A DNA stretch of 64,000 bases from JAEUMD01 sp036768475 (lineage in GTDB: Bacteria; Pseudomonadota; Alphaproteobacteria; Rhizobiales; Hyphomicrobiaceae): positions 1 through 64,000 of the forward strand of contig DAIPMW010000016.1 in NCBI GenBank assembly GCA_036768475.1, written 5' to 3'. Below are positions 36,946 to 45,159 of this stretch, in pieces. A program made the position numbers and the translations under genes. The notes beneath the pieces were generated by a model. The model did not search any database, was not told where the DNA came from, and was given only the letters and a program-made list of their open reading frames with translations. How positions within the stretch are numbered: the first letter of the stretch is position 1; each line of letters starts with the position of its first letter.

Positions 36946-36973
36946 GGTGCGTGCACGAAATCGCGCACGCACC
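36946..36973 (-). terminator. Intercistronic hairpin after the second DctP gene
   Basis: Arms GGTGCGTGC (36946-36954) and GCACGCACC (36965-36973) can pair around a 10-nt loop. It sits between dctP and dctQ of the leftward operon, like the hairpin of the first TRAP operon. No T-run follows on either strand, so it more likely controls message stability than full termination. A weaker inverted repeat is near 36993-37014. Confidence 0.55.
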
Positions 36974-37034
36974 ATAACGAAGTGAATCGCACCGATTCTC
37001 CTTCGAGGGAATCGATGCAGATTGACTACAGGGG

Positions 37035-38120
37035 TTATGCCTTTTGGGGACGCACCTTCACGTTGCGATAGCGCGAAGCATCGGACCAGAGCGTATCGAA
37101 TTCATTTTGGCTCTGGAGAACCTTGCCGAACCATTCATTGGTTTTGGCTTGTCCTTCGGCCCATTTGAGCCCGGCTTCGCGCACGTTGTATTGGACTTCC
37201 GGATCGAGATCGATGATCTCGTTGCCCTGCTCACGATAGAAGGTGAGCGCCTTGGCGTCTTCCTGGCCGATCGTAAGCCAAGAGTTCAACGTCGTGGAAA
37301 ACGCTGCATCCTTCACGATCTGCTGATCTTCCGGCGACAGCTTGCTCCAGGCGTCCTTGTTGATCACAAGCTCGAACGGGGCCGTCGGCTGGTGAACACC
37401 AGGAATGATGACGTACTTGGTAACGCGGTGGAAGCCGGGAGAAATGTCCTCCCACAAGGTCCCCCATTCCGTCGCATCGATGGCGCCGCGCTCCAGCGCC
37501 GCATACACATCGCCTCCCGGCATCGTTACGGGAGCTGCACCCATGCCGCGCGAAATCTCGATCCACGCACCGGCCGTGCGAAGCTTCAAGCCCTGCAGAT
37601 CATCCATTGTGCGGACGGCTTTGCGCGAGTGCAAGAACACCTCGGCGGTGCGAATGAAAAGCGGCATGGCAACGACATTGAACTTTTCCATGCGCCAAGC
37701 GGCCTGCAGATCGACGCCACCGGCGCGATAGAGCCAATGCAGCATGCGTTCGGTATCGAACGAGCCTGCATAACCTCCGAACAGAACCGCAGTTGGATCA
37801 ATACCCCAGTCATATCCGACCCAGGTATGCCCCATATCGGCGACGCCGTTCTTTACCGTCTCGGTTACTTTCAGTCCCGGTCCGAGCGTGCCAGCGGGGA
37901 ACACTTCCACGCTGATGCGGCCATCCGACATCCGGCTGACGGTGTCGGCGAACTGCTTTGCGCCGATGTCCATGAGGGGGCCGCCAGACCAGCCCGTGGC
38001 CATACGGAATTTGTGCTTCTTCTGCTCAGCGGCTTTGGCCACCGTCGATCCAGCTGCAACCGCACCTACACCTGCAGCAAGCCCGGTTCCAAGAACCGAG
38101 CGGCGTGTCAAACGATCCAT
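37035..38120 (-). CDS. TRAP transporter solute-binding protein (DctP type), Tat signal
   Basis: A 361-aa periplasmic binding protein. The N-terminus MDRLTRRSVLGTGLAAGVGA carries a twin-arginine motif (TRRSVLG) and a hydrophobic stretch, so it is probably exported folded by Tat. The mature part has the TRAP signatures RISVEVFPAGTLGPGLKVTE, LRTAGAWIEISRGMGAAPVT and ERGAIDATEWGTLWEDIS. It precedes dctQM with a hairpin between. The ligand is unknown; neighbouring phyH-like and panB-like genes point to a hydroxylated or keto acid. Confidence 0.9.
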   Translation of the reverse strand: MDRLTRRSVLGTGLAAGVGAVAAGSTVAKAAEQKKHKFRMATGWSGGPLMDIGAKQFADTVSRMSDGRISVEVFPAGTLGPGLKVTETVKNGVADMGHTWVGYDWGIDPTAVLFGGYAGSFDTERMLHWLYRAGGVDLQAAWRMEKFNVVAMPLFIRTAEVFLHSRKAVRTMDDLQGLKLRTAGAWIEISRGMGAAPVTMPGGDVYAALERGAIDATEWGTLWEDISPGFHRVTKYVIIPGVHQPTAPFELVINKDAWSKLSPEDQQIVKDAAFSTTLNSWLTIGQEDAKALTFYREQGNEIIDLDPEVQYNVREAGLKWAEGQAKTNEWFGKVLQSQNEFDTLWSDASRYRNVKVRPQKA

Positions 38121-38304
38121 TGCTTCCTCCGTAAAGGATTATTTTTTGTGTGTTTGGGTATTTCCCAGCGCCGGATCGAAGATCCACCGCCGCATGCATT
38201 GCATTCCGCTAAACTCCTCCCTGACTATTGGCGTAATGCCGACACGGCGCTGCCAACGCCGGTCGCATGCAAGATCAAAGCATCACCAGCCGAGGCTGGA
38301 TTGG

Positions 38305-39177
38305 TCAGATCTGCCGTCGGCGCTCAAGCGCATCTGCAAAGGCCCCGACCACAGCCTCATCGACGCCATAGGCGTGATCGCCATCGGGAAACCGTCCCTC
38401 CCTGACCTCGTGCGCGTATGCCTTGAGACCCTGCACCGCCACCTCGGTCAGGTTCGCATAGCGCTTGGTGAATTTCGGCTTGAAGTCGGTGAACACGCCC
38501 AGGAGATCGTAGGACAGCAGTATCTGCCCATCCGTCCCGGCGCCCGCACCGATCCCGATCGTAGGTATTTCGAGCTCTCGCGAAATCATCGTGGCGATCC
38601 TTGCCGGAACCGCTTCGAACTCGAGCATAAAACAGCCGGCATCCTGAATTGCCAATGCATCTTCCAGAATGCGAATGGCGGCTTCCACGGTCTTGCCCTG
38701 GATCTTGAACCCGCCGAACATCGAAATCGTGTGGGGCGTCAAGCCGATGTGTGATGCGGTTGGGATTCCTGCATCGACCAGCGCTTTGAGGACGTGCTTC
38801 TGCGACTTGCCACCTTGCGGCTTTACGGCATCGCAATCGGCTTCCTGCATGAACCGCGTCGCGTTTGCCAGAGCCAATTCGGGCGTATGATAGGATTGAT
38901 AAGGCATGCAGCCGAGAACGAACGTATTGGGCGCACCTCGGCGAACAGCCTGAGCATGCATGACCATCATATCCATCGTCGCCGGGATCGTGCTCTTGTG
39001 GCCGTGTGCCACCATGGCGAGACTGTCGCCAACGACGCAAACATCCACACCAGCCATTTCCGCCCACCGCGCAGACGTGTAGTCGGGAACCGACGTATAG
39101 ACCATGCGCACGCCGGATCGCTTTGATTCAAGAATTTCAAATATTGTACGTTTCTTGCGAACCGATATATCATTCAT
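38305..39177 (-). CDS. PanB-like aldolase (ketopantoate hydroxymethyltransferase family) with altered metal ligands
   Basis: A 290-aa protein of the PanB/isocitrate-lyase-like superfamily. It keeps the phosphopyruvate-type barrel landmarks: VVGDSLAMVAHGHKSTIPAT, AVRRGAPNTFVLGCMPYQSY, DAVKPQGG, ISMFGGFKIQG and FEAVPA. Aligned by eye to E. coli PanB, Asp45 is Asp51 and the catalytic Glu181 is Glu188, but the metal ligand Asp84 is replaced by Cys90 and Glu114 by Gln121; Lys112 is Lys119. Two of three metal ligands are thus changed, which argues against normal ketopantoate synthesis. It lies ahead of the TRAP operon, divergent from a GntR regulator. The ATG at 39177 fits the family; the frame is open to 39276. 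Confidence 0.82.
   Translation of the reverse strand: MNDISVRKKRTIFEILESKRSGVRMVYTSVPDYTSARWAEMAGVDVCVVGDSLAMVAHGHKSTIPATMDMMVMHAQAVRRGAPNTFVLGCMPYQSYHTPELALANATRFMQEADCDAVKPQGGKSQKHVLKALVDAGIPTASHIGLTPHTISMFGGFKIQGKTVEAAIRILEDALAIQDAGCFMLEFEAVPARIATMISRELEIPTIGIGAGAGTDGQILLSYDLLGVFTDFKPKFTKRYANLTEVAVQGLKAYAHEVREGRFPDGDHAYGVDEAVVGAFADALERRRQI
39164..39171 (+). promoter_or_regulatory. Candidate operator, panB-like / gntR divergent region (site 1)
   Basis: The palindrome GATATATC lies just upstream of the panB-like start. It is one of several matches to TGATATATYA in this region; see the operator finding. The site would overlap the panB-like ribosome-binding region, so binding could repress. 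Confidence 0.4.
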
Positions 39178-39200
39178 TCTGATCGATCCAGTGACGACAG

Positions 39201-39212
39201 GTGATATATTAC
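39201..39212 (+). promoter_or_regulatory. Candidate operator, panB-like / gntR divergent region (site 2)
   Basis: GTGATATATTAC, near-palindromic (one base pair imperfect in the centre), sits between the two divergent starts at 39177 and 39279. Matching sites are found upstream of the genes at 40936, 41413 and 41574. Confidence 0.5.
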
Positions 39213-39278
39213 TTAGACTTTTTATCAGTGGCTGCGTCAAGTCAGAATTTGGCTTTCGTCGAACGGAGCTCAACAAGC

Positions 39279-39992
39279 ATGCGTCAGAAACGTAACAAGC
39301 GGGCCACCGAGATCCGGTCCGGTCTCACACTGACTGAAATCGCCTATTTGGAAATTGAAGAACGAATTGTGACGCTCGAACTCACGCCAGGAAAGATCCT
39401 GTCGGAAAGTCAACTGGTCGAATCCCTTGGAATCGGCCGCACGCCAATTCGCGAAGCGTTGCAGCGGCTCGCAAACGAAGGCTTGGTTGTCATCATGCCA
39501 CGCCGCGGCATTGTTGTATCGGATATCAATATTCATAGCCAGTTGGAGATGCTGAGGGTTCGCCGCGAAATCGAACGGCTGATGTCGCGCCTTGCCGCCC
39601 TGCGCGCTGTTCCTGAGGAGCGCAACGAATTCAAGCGAATCGCTGATGGCATGAAGCGCGCCTCGCGGCAACGCGATGACGTGAGTTTTATGCGGCTCGA
39701 CCGGGAATTCAACAAGCTCGTCGCCAGCGCGTCGCGCAATGAATATGCGCGTAAAGCAATCACGCTCACCACCGGACTTTCACGACGGTTCTGGTACGTC
39801 CACTACAAGGAAGTCTTGGATTTACCGCTGTGCGCAAACCTGCACGCGGAGCTGGCAGAAAAAATAGCCGCAGGCAATGAGGATGCTGCCGCCACGGCGT
39901 GCGACCGCCTCATCGATTATATCGAAACATTCACGCGCGCCTCGGTGGACCGGCCGCGCGCATATCTGGCGAAGCTTTCTCGCGATACGTGA
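39279..39992 (+). CDS. GntR family (FadR-type) transcriptional regulator
   Basis: A 237-aa regulator with an N-terminal winged HTH (about residues 15-85; SQLVESLGIGRTPIREALQR is the GntR recognition helix region) and an all-helical FCD effector domain (about 95-225; FMRLDREFNKLVASASRN carries the metal-binding histidine/aspartate region, with HAELAEKIAAGNEDAAATAC at the end). The ATG at 39279 (MRQKRNK) is chosen over the earlier ATG at 39201, which falls in the operator. Transcription is divergent from the panB-like/TRAP operon, so it is the likely local regulator. A terminator follows at 40028. Confidence 0.9.
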   Translation: MRQKRNKRATEIRSGLTLTEIAYLEIEERIVTLELTPGKILSESQLVESLGIGRTPIREALQRLANEGLVVIMPRRGIVVSDINIHSQLEMLRVRREIERLMSRLAALRAVPEERNEFKRIADGMKRASRQRDDVSFMRLDREFNKLVASASRNEYARKAITLTTGLSRRFWYVHYKEVLDLPLCANLHAELAEKIAAGNEDAAATACDRLIDYIETFTRASVDRPRAYLAKLSRDT

Positions 39993-40027
39993 CCGAACAG
40001 GATGCGTTTCGCGCCAGACAGCATGCA

Positions 40028-40061
40028 GCCGAGGCACTCCTGCAGAGTGCCTCGGCTTTCC
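40028..40061 (+). terminator. Rho-independent terminator after gntR
   Basis: Perfect 12-bp inverted repeat (GCCGAGGCACTC at 40028-40039 and its complement at 40045-40056) with a 5-nt loop CTGCA, followed by a TTTCC...TTATT stretch. It closes the gntR transcript and may also serve the convergent gene at 40139. Confidence 0.75.
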
Positions 40062-40138
40062 ATTATTCACAGGGTCTGATTGATCCTTCGCTGCGATCTC
40101 AACATGTCGAGCGATGATGATCAGGCAGCAACCTGCAA

Positions 40139-40936
40139 CTACTCACCCGCTTGCAGATGTGCTGCTGCGGTGCGCATGACTTTCGGGGTCGCGGACGTCT
40201 TGCGCATCTTCTTTTTCACGTAGCGGGTATCGTATCCGTTGAACAGGTGGCCCAGCAGGCCCCGATCAAGATCCGTTGTTCCGAATGCCCAGTCCATCAC
40301 CGGGAATGTCAGGTTCATGTTGAGCTCCATCATGATGTTCTGGTCATGGTGGGCGGTGTGGTGGCGGCGAATCGTGTTGACGAACGGCACGTTGCGTACA
40401 AACCAGCTCTCATCGACATGACAGCAGAAATGCATGAACTCATAGATGAGGTACATCGATGTGGTCGTGCCGATGAACAACCAGCCGATATTGGGAGAAA
40501 GCAGCCAGCCCAGCAGCAGCGCGCCGGGAATAGACATCATCGTGAATACGACCAGCGAATAGGGCGGGAAGAATGTGACGCGCCAGTCGTGATGATTGGC
40601 AAACCGCATCTCCTTTTCCGTAAAGAACTGGTGGTGCATCAGTGTATGGCGTGAATAGACAGCACGGAACAGCGGAATTTTAGACGGGCGGTGCATGATG
40701 TAACGGTGAATCCACCACTCGAAGAAATTGCACAGCAGGAATGTGATCGGTACGACCGTCCACTCGAGCAACGTAGGGCTCTTGATGTTTGAGATGTAGA
40801 TGAACAGCGCTGTGAAGCCCATCGTGTAGATGATCGCGACATGCAGCCAGCCGTTATACCAACCCGCCACGCGCGCGCGGTATGTCGCGCGATAGTCCCG
40901 CTGGCGCTGAGACATCGGGGTTTGTGCGAGTTCCAT
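40139..40936 (-). CDS. Sterol desaturase / fatty acid hydroxylase superfamily protein
   Basis: A 265-aa membrane di-iron oxygenase. Four hydrophobic segments surround the histidine boxes: HRYIMH (about residue 77-82), HTLMHH (about 97-102), HFCCH near 168 and HHTAHH near 191-196, the histidine clusters that bind two irons. It would hydroxylate or desaturate a lipid at the inner membrane. An operator-like TGATATATCA lies 115 nt upstream. It is convergent with gntR. Confidence 0.87.
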   Translation of the reverse strand: MELAQTPMSQRQRDYRATYRARVAGWYNGWLHVAIIYTMGFTALFIYISNIKSPTLLEWTVVPITFLLCNFFEWWIHRYIMHRPSKIPLFRAVYSRHTLMHHQFFTEKEMRFANHHDWRVTFFPPYSLVVFTMMSIPGALLLGWLLSPNIGWLFIGTTTSMYLIYEFMHFCCHVDESWFVRNVPFVNTIRRHHTAHHDQNIMMELNMNLTFPVMDWAFGTTDLDRGLLGHLFNGYDTRYVKKKMRKTSATPKVMRTAAAHLQAGE

Positions 40937-41050
40937 GGGAAGCCTCCTGTCGGGTTATCCCCGCGTTATGAGTCGCTATTGTAGGCTTGAAGTTCGCAAG
41001 TGCGTCGTTTCGGCCAGCTCGTGTCCAGCTTCGACGAGCCGGGGCCAATC

Positions 41051-41060
41051 TGATATATCA
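41051..41060 (+). promoter_or_regulatory. Candidate operator upstream of the hydroxylase gene
   Basis: A perfect 10-bp palindrome TGATATATCA, 115 nt before the ATG at 40936, with a second partial match GATATTAGTGATA at 41064-41076. Same motif as at 39201 and 41551. Confidence 0.5.
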
Positions 41061-41116
41061 CAGAGATATTAGTGATACAACCAGCGCCACGGCTGCAGCA
41101 GCGCAACGCAGGGCGA

Positions 41117-41413
41117 CTATCCTTCCAGGGCCTTCACAGCCTCCTCGATGTCGGCACTCGTCATCGCCCATTCGTTGGCAAAATTAGCAACGATCTCGCG
41201 CATGAAAGGCTCGTGCAATCGCACGGCCCTGGCATCGTCGCCGAGGTGATCAGATAGAAGTGCCAAAGCCAGTTGGGCGGGAGCCTCGCCTTCGAAACTC
41301 CACTCGAAGCCATCGTCGGAAAGATCCATGAGGTCGCGCCGTTCAGGAAGCGGGCTGCCATCAACCGTAACGACGATCCCGTCTATCGTGCGATCCCCCT
41401 TGTAGACCTTCAT
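41117..41413 (-). CDS. DUF6166-like protein
   Basis: A 98-aa protein (MKVYKGDRTIDGIVVTVDG start, then DLMDLSDDGFEWSFEGEAPAQ and a C-terminal AQLALALLSDHLGDDARA helix). This pattern fits a small family of unknown function (DUF6166 by recollection). It lies between two putative operators, leftward, with the hydroxylase. Its start has a GGAGG ribosome-binding site 8 nt upstream. Role unknown. Confidence 0.75.
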   Translation of the reverse strand: MKVYKGDRTIDGIVVTVDGSPLPERRDLMDLSDDGFEWSFEGEAPAQLALALLSDHLGDDARAVRLHEPFMREIVANFANEWAMTSADIEEAVKALEG

Positions 41414-41550
41414 GAATACTCCTCCATTTTTTTATGTTTTGATCGCGTCTTGCATGCATCCGCCTGCTCGCCACAACTTGCCTGGCGCGCGGAGCGGCAA
41501 TGCCAGGCCCCTGTTCGCAATGTCCCAATTGCTGGAACCCAACGCTTGCC

Positions 41551-41564
41551 ACTGATATATTAGT
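41551..41564 (+). promoter_or_regulatory. Candidate operator between 41413 and 41574
   Basis: A near-perfect 14-bp palindrome ACTGATATATTAGT just 10 nt before the ATG at 41574 and about 140 nt from the divergent DUF6166-like gene. It fits an operator or promoter-overlapping site for the GntR regulator. Confidence 0.55.
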
Positions 41565-41573
41565 AGCATATTA

Positions 41574-42017
41574 ATGGTGGATATAGCGAACGAAATCTGG
41601 GAGACCGGCATGCAGGCCTTGGAACCGAACTGGGTCGCGCTCATTGCTTTTACGACTGCTTGGCTCGCCAGTTGTCTCGCCGGTTTCTTCATTAGCGGCT
41701 CGCTGCCGCTGGCTCTGGCGCCGGCTGCGTTGCGCAAAGGCAATGGGCCGCTTCTCGTTACCTTCAATGCGGTGATGATGATTGTTCTTGCGGCCGCAAC
41801 GATGGTGTTCGGCGCGACGGAACTGCGCTGGAGTTCGATTGTCATTGCCGGTGGCGGTGTCTTTTTGTTCGCGCCAGCAATCATCGACAGCCTGCCGCCG
41901 TCACTGAAGGACACCATGCGTGGCCATATTTTGATCCTGGCGCTGGTTGCAGCCGGGTTCGCCACGCTCATCGCGTCCGGTGCTCTCGAAAGCCTGGACG
42001 CCCTGCTCGGCCACTGA
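41574..42017 (+). CDS. Small membrane protein, unrecognised
   Basis: A 147-aa protein with four to five hydrophobic segments (WVALIAFTTAWLASCLAGFF, LLVTFNAVMMIVLAAATMVF, SIVIAGGGVFLFAPAIIDSL, HILILALVAAGFATLIASGA). I do not recognise the family. The start ATG 41574 lies right after the operator-like palindrome. It is followed 41 nt later by another small membrane protein, so they probably form an operon. Confidence 0.7.
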   Translation: MVDIANEIWETGMQALEPNWVALIAFTTAWLASCLAGFFISGSLPLALAPAALRKGNGPLLVTFNAVMMIVLAAATMVFGATELRWSSIVIAGGGVFLFAPAIIDSLPPSLKDTMRGHILILALVAAGFATLIASGALESLDALLGH

Positions 42018-42058
42018 ACGCCGTCGTGCGAAACAACTGACAGCCCGGAGATTATGCC

Positions 42059-42244
42059 ATGCCCATACCCGTCAAAATCGTATTCTCGATCGTCGTGTTG
42101 CTGGTTGCGTACGGCGGCAGTCTTTTCCTGCGCTGGCTCGGGCAAGATCTCACGCCATCGCTTGCGATATTCCTTGGCGTGTTTTCCGTGATGTCCTTCT
42201 GGGTCTTCCCGGAAGTCGTCCACAAAAAGGGCGGCAAAGGCTGA
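42059..42244 (+). CDS. Small membrane protein (61 aa)
   Basis: A 61-aa protein with two hydrophobic helices (IVFSIVVLLVAYGGSLFLRW and LAIFLGVFSVMSFWVFPEV) and a basic tail HKKGGKG. A GGAG ribosome-binding site lies 9 nt before the ATG. Probably co-transcribed with the preceding gene. Function unknown. Confidence 0.62.
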   Translation: MPIPVKIVFSIVVLLVAYGGSLFLRWLGQDLTPSLAIFLGVFSVMSFWVFPEVVHKKGGKG

Positions 42245-42255
42245 AGAGCATGGCA

Positions 42256-42280
42256 GCCGGCGCAGTGAAATGCGCCCGGC
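42256..42280 (+). terminator. Possible terminator after the small membrane-protein genes
   Basis: GCCGGCGCA and TGCGCCCGGC (42256-42264 and 42271-42280) form a GC-rich stem with one bulge around a 6-nt loop. No T-run follows, so this is tentative. Confidence 0.4.
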
Positions 42281-42421
42281 GCCTGACCTGCTCTAACTCA
42301 ACAAACGTGCGCGCATCGGGAGTAGCGGCCCGGTGGTGATGCCTGCTGCGAGCACCGCTCATCATCAACGCTTGAGGCGGCAGCGACGTAATAAGCTAGA
42401 TGATGGGCGCCTACCGCGAAC

Positions 42422-43585
42422 TTATTCTGCGAGTGCACGCATAACCTTGATCAGGTCCGATTTGCCCTCAAAGCCGATGCCGGGCAAATCCGGCATGACG
42501 ATGTGACCATCCTCGACCTTTACGCTATCGGGGAACCCACCGTAGGGCTGGAACAGGTCGGGGTAGCTCTCGTTGCCTCCCAGTCCCAATCCCGCTGCGA
42601 TATTGAGCGACATCTGGTGACCGCCGTGCGGGATGCAGCGTGAAGGCGACCATCCTTGCTGGTGCAGGACGTCGAGCGTTCGCAGATACTCGACCAAACC
42701 ATAAGACAGTGCACAATCAAACTGCAGCCAGTCGCGATCGGGACGCATCCCGCCATAGCGAAGAAGGTTGCGGGCGTCCTGGTGCGAAAATAGATTTTCC
42801 CCTGTAGCCATTGGCCCGGGATAGAATCCCGATAGCGCGGCTTGAAGAGCATAGTCGAGCGGATCGCCCACTTCCTCATACCAGAACAGCGAATATTGGC
42901 GCAGCATCTTGGCGTAAGCGATAGCGGTTTCGAGATCGAAACGGCCGTTCGCGTCGACCGCCAATTGGGCACTCGATCCTATTTCGGCAAGCACGGCTTC
43001 GATGCGACGCTGATCCTCGTCGATCGTAGCGCCGCCGATCTTCATCTTCACGACGTTGTAGCCGCGATCGAGATAGCCGCGCATCTCTGTACGCAAAGCC
43101 TTGTCGTCCTTGCCAGGATAGTAATATCCGCCGGCAGCGTAGACGAAGACACGCGGGTTGGCTTCGCGACCCTTCTCTTCGGCGAGCATCCGGAACAGCG
43201 GTTTGCCAGCGATCTTGGCCGCGGCATCCCAGATCGCCATGTCGAGCGTGCCGACCGCGACCGACCGCTCGCCGTGCCCCCCGGGCTTCTCGTTCATCAT
43301 CATGACGGCCCAAAGCTTATGCGGGTCAAGGTTATCACCGGCATCGCTCAGCACGGATTTGGGATCGGCGTCCAGGATGCGGCCGCGAAACCGCTCGCGG
43401 ATGAGCCCCCCCTGACCGTAGCGACCGTTGGAATTGAAGCCGTAGCCGACGACGCGCCGCCCTTCCCTTTCGACATCCGTCACAACGGCCACGAGGCTCG
43501 CAGTCATCTTCGAGAAATCGATGTAAGCGTTACGGATCGGCGAGGAGATCGGCTTGGTGACCTCGCAGATATCGATGATGCGCAT
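42422..43585 (-). CDS. tarD: D(-)-tartrate dehydratase (enolase superfamily)
   Basis: A 387-aa mandelate-racemase/enolase-superfamily enzyme dehydrating D-tartrate to oxaloacetate. The sequence matches closely what I recall of the Bradyrhizobium enzyme: EVTKPISSPIRNAYIDFSKM, MINEKPGGHGERSVAVGTLD-type segment, VKMKIGG with the catalytic base region Lys180/Lys182, metal ligands Asp211, Glu237 and Glu263, and catalytic His320 (IPHGGHQM). The ATG at 43585 starts the family sequence; upstream codons are unlike it. It gives a local way to use a hydroxy acid. The FUSC gene comes before it on the same strand. Confidence 0.88.
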   Translation of the reverse strand: MRIIDICEVTKPISSPIRNAYIDFSKMTASLVAVVTDVEREGRRVVGYGFNSNGRYGQGGLIRERFRGRILDADPKSVLSDAGDNLDPHKLWAVMMMNEKPGGHGERSVAVGTLDMAIWDAAAKIAGKPLFRMLAEEKGREANPRVFVYAAGGYYYPGKDDKALRTEMRGYLDRGYNVVKMKIGGATIDEDQRRIEAVLAEIGSSAQLAVDANGRFDLETAIAYAKMLRQYSLFWYEEVGDPLDYALQAALSGFYPGPMATGENLFSHQDARNLLRYGGMRPDRDWLQFDCALSYGLVEYLRTLDVLHQQGWSPSRCIPHGGHQMSLNIAAGLGLGGNESYPDLFQPYGGFPDSVKVEDGHIVMPDLPGIGFEGKSDLIKVMRALAE

Positions 43586-43734
43586 TTTCTTCCTCCGGGG
43601 GGCGCATTCCGCCTTGGTGATTACGGCCGCGGCAGTTTGAGCCTGATCAGACGCTGGCACAACGTAGCGTCACGGAACGCGGAAACAAGTCCAACGGTCA
43701 GCCATCTAGACGAATCAAGGATTGCTTGCTCGCG

Positions 43735-44814
43735 TCAGGAACGCTTGTCGGCCCACTGGTCGATGCAGCGATTGAGATCCTGCAAGTCACGACGGATTTC
43801 GTCTGCCGCGAAGCCAACGGCAAATACATGTTCGACAGCCGAGGCGCCCAGTTCGCGAAAAAGGAAACGTTGGCGCGCCACATCCACTTGTCCCGAATAC
43901 GCAGCAATCGCTTTCACAACTTCGTCCAACCGGGGCGCCGCTTGTCGTTGCCGCAGCGACACGGCACAATCACGGAGGTGGGCGGTGATCGAGATTTTCG
44001 CGGTGATGAGCGCAGGCTCCAGCACCTCAAGCAGCCGTTCTGGCAAAGGTGCGCCAGACGCGCGGCCGAGTATGACGAGGTCATGGCGCAGCCTGAGCAT
44101 CGAGCGAACCAGCGGGCCGACCGAAGCATCGCCGCCCAGCCTAATCAACTGCTCGCGTTCAGCCTCGTTTGCGATCTCAGACAATTCAGCAAGCCGGGGG
44201 CCAATTTCGCTTTGCAATCGACGCGCTTCGTCAACCTGAAGGCCGCGCTTAAGGCCACTGAACAATTGCTCTGCGGCGTCGGCCATGCTCTCAAGTACCT
44301 GTGCTGACTTTTCCCGCAGAAGCCCGAATGCACTTGATGGAAGCACCAGTAGCGACACGAAAATTCCAACCAGACTTCCCAGTGAGACTTCCACGAGCCG
44401 CTCAAGCGCCGACGCTATCGGCGTCGCATGTGTGATCTGAGGCACCAGGATTACGATAGCCGCAGTGATTGGAGCGGCGCTGAATCGCGGCTTCAGGGCG
44501 GCTGCAAAGGCAAGAGGCGTAAGACCAAGGGTCAGCGATATGATGAGTGACGTTTCGCTTGAGGGAACAACAAGCGCAGCAATCGCTCCACCCCACACGG
44601 CACCGAAAATCGTTGCCGCCAAGTAATCCAAGGTCACTTTCAGCGACCGTCCAACGCTGGTCTGAGTGACAACAATTGCGGTGAGGACGACCCACAGCGG
44701 CAAACGCACCTGCATCAACTGCGCGAGCACCAGGGCAAGCACAGCCGCTATCGTCAGCCGAACCGCAAACGTGAATGGACGCTGATACCTGCTCTTCCAG
44801 CTCTGCGAACTCAT
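43735..44814 (-). CDS. FUSC family membrane protein
   Basis: A 359-aa protein with about six hydrophobic segments in the N-terminal half (LTIAAVLALVLAQLMQVRLP, LWVVLTAIVVTQTSVGRSLK, FGAVWGGAIAALVVPSSETS, LAFAAALKPRFSAAPITAAI and two more) followed by a soluble helical half. This is the FUSC (fusaric-acid-resistance) family, whose members are proposed to export aromatic acids. The ATG at 44814 follows the reading frame begun at 44829. Substrate unknown; not with an RND or membrane-fusion partner here. Confidence 0.82.
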   Translation of the reverse strand: MSSQSWKSRYQRPFTFAVRLTIAAVLALVLAQLMQVRLPLWVVLTAIVVTQTSVGRSLKVTLDYLAATIFGAVWGGAIAALVVPSSETSLIISLTLGLTPLAFAAALKPRFSAAPITAAIVILVPQITHATPIASALERLVEVSLGSLVGIFVSLLVLPSSAFGLLREKSAQVLESMADAAEQLFSGLKRGLQVDEARRLQSEIGPRLAELSEIANEAEREQLIRLGGDASVGPLVRSMLRLRHDLVILGRASGAPLPERLLEVLEPALITAKISITAHLRDCAVSLRQRQAAPRLDEVVKAIAAYSGQVDVARQRFLFRELGASAVEHVFAVGFAADEIRRDLQDLNRCIDQWADKRS

Positions 44815-45159
44815 GACGCCAGGCCACAAACATCGTTGTCAGACCCACAACCGGCGCCAACACCTCTGCGTCGCAACCAGCGGTCCGCACAGTGCGAGAT
44901 GAGCCCATTCGATGATGTGGCTGGTGAATTCATAGTTCTCATCATTTGCATACAGCTCGCCGCAAGCAACCAAGCGGAAAGCCAGCCCGTGCGCTCGATG
45001 CTCCTTGGCGGTAACTACCTACGAGCCCCGTTGGCCACGCACCTGCCGCGCGAGGATGCAGTCAATCAGCGATTGCCTGCAAGAACATCAGACGCAAGAA
45101 AATATACCGCGGCATCGACGATGAGGCTACATCCCAGAGCCAGGCCGCAGGCGTTCAAA
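44815..45159. other. Intergenic region between FUSC and ThDP-enzyme genes
   Basis: About 345 bases without a supported gene. A frame spanning it on the plus strand has no family similarity and no ribosome-binding site. It should contain the promoter of the leftward FUSC gene and the end of the leftward ThDP-enzyme transcript; no terminator hairpin is clear. Confidence 0.4.

Noticed and set aside
38305..39177. Housekeeping panB
   Set aside because: Metal-ligand positions appear substituted and the context is a transporter/oxygenase operon, so I do not assign the symbol panB.
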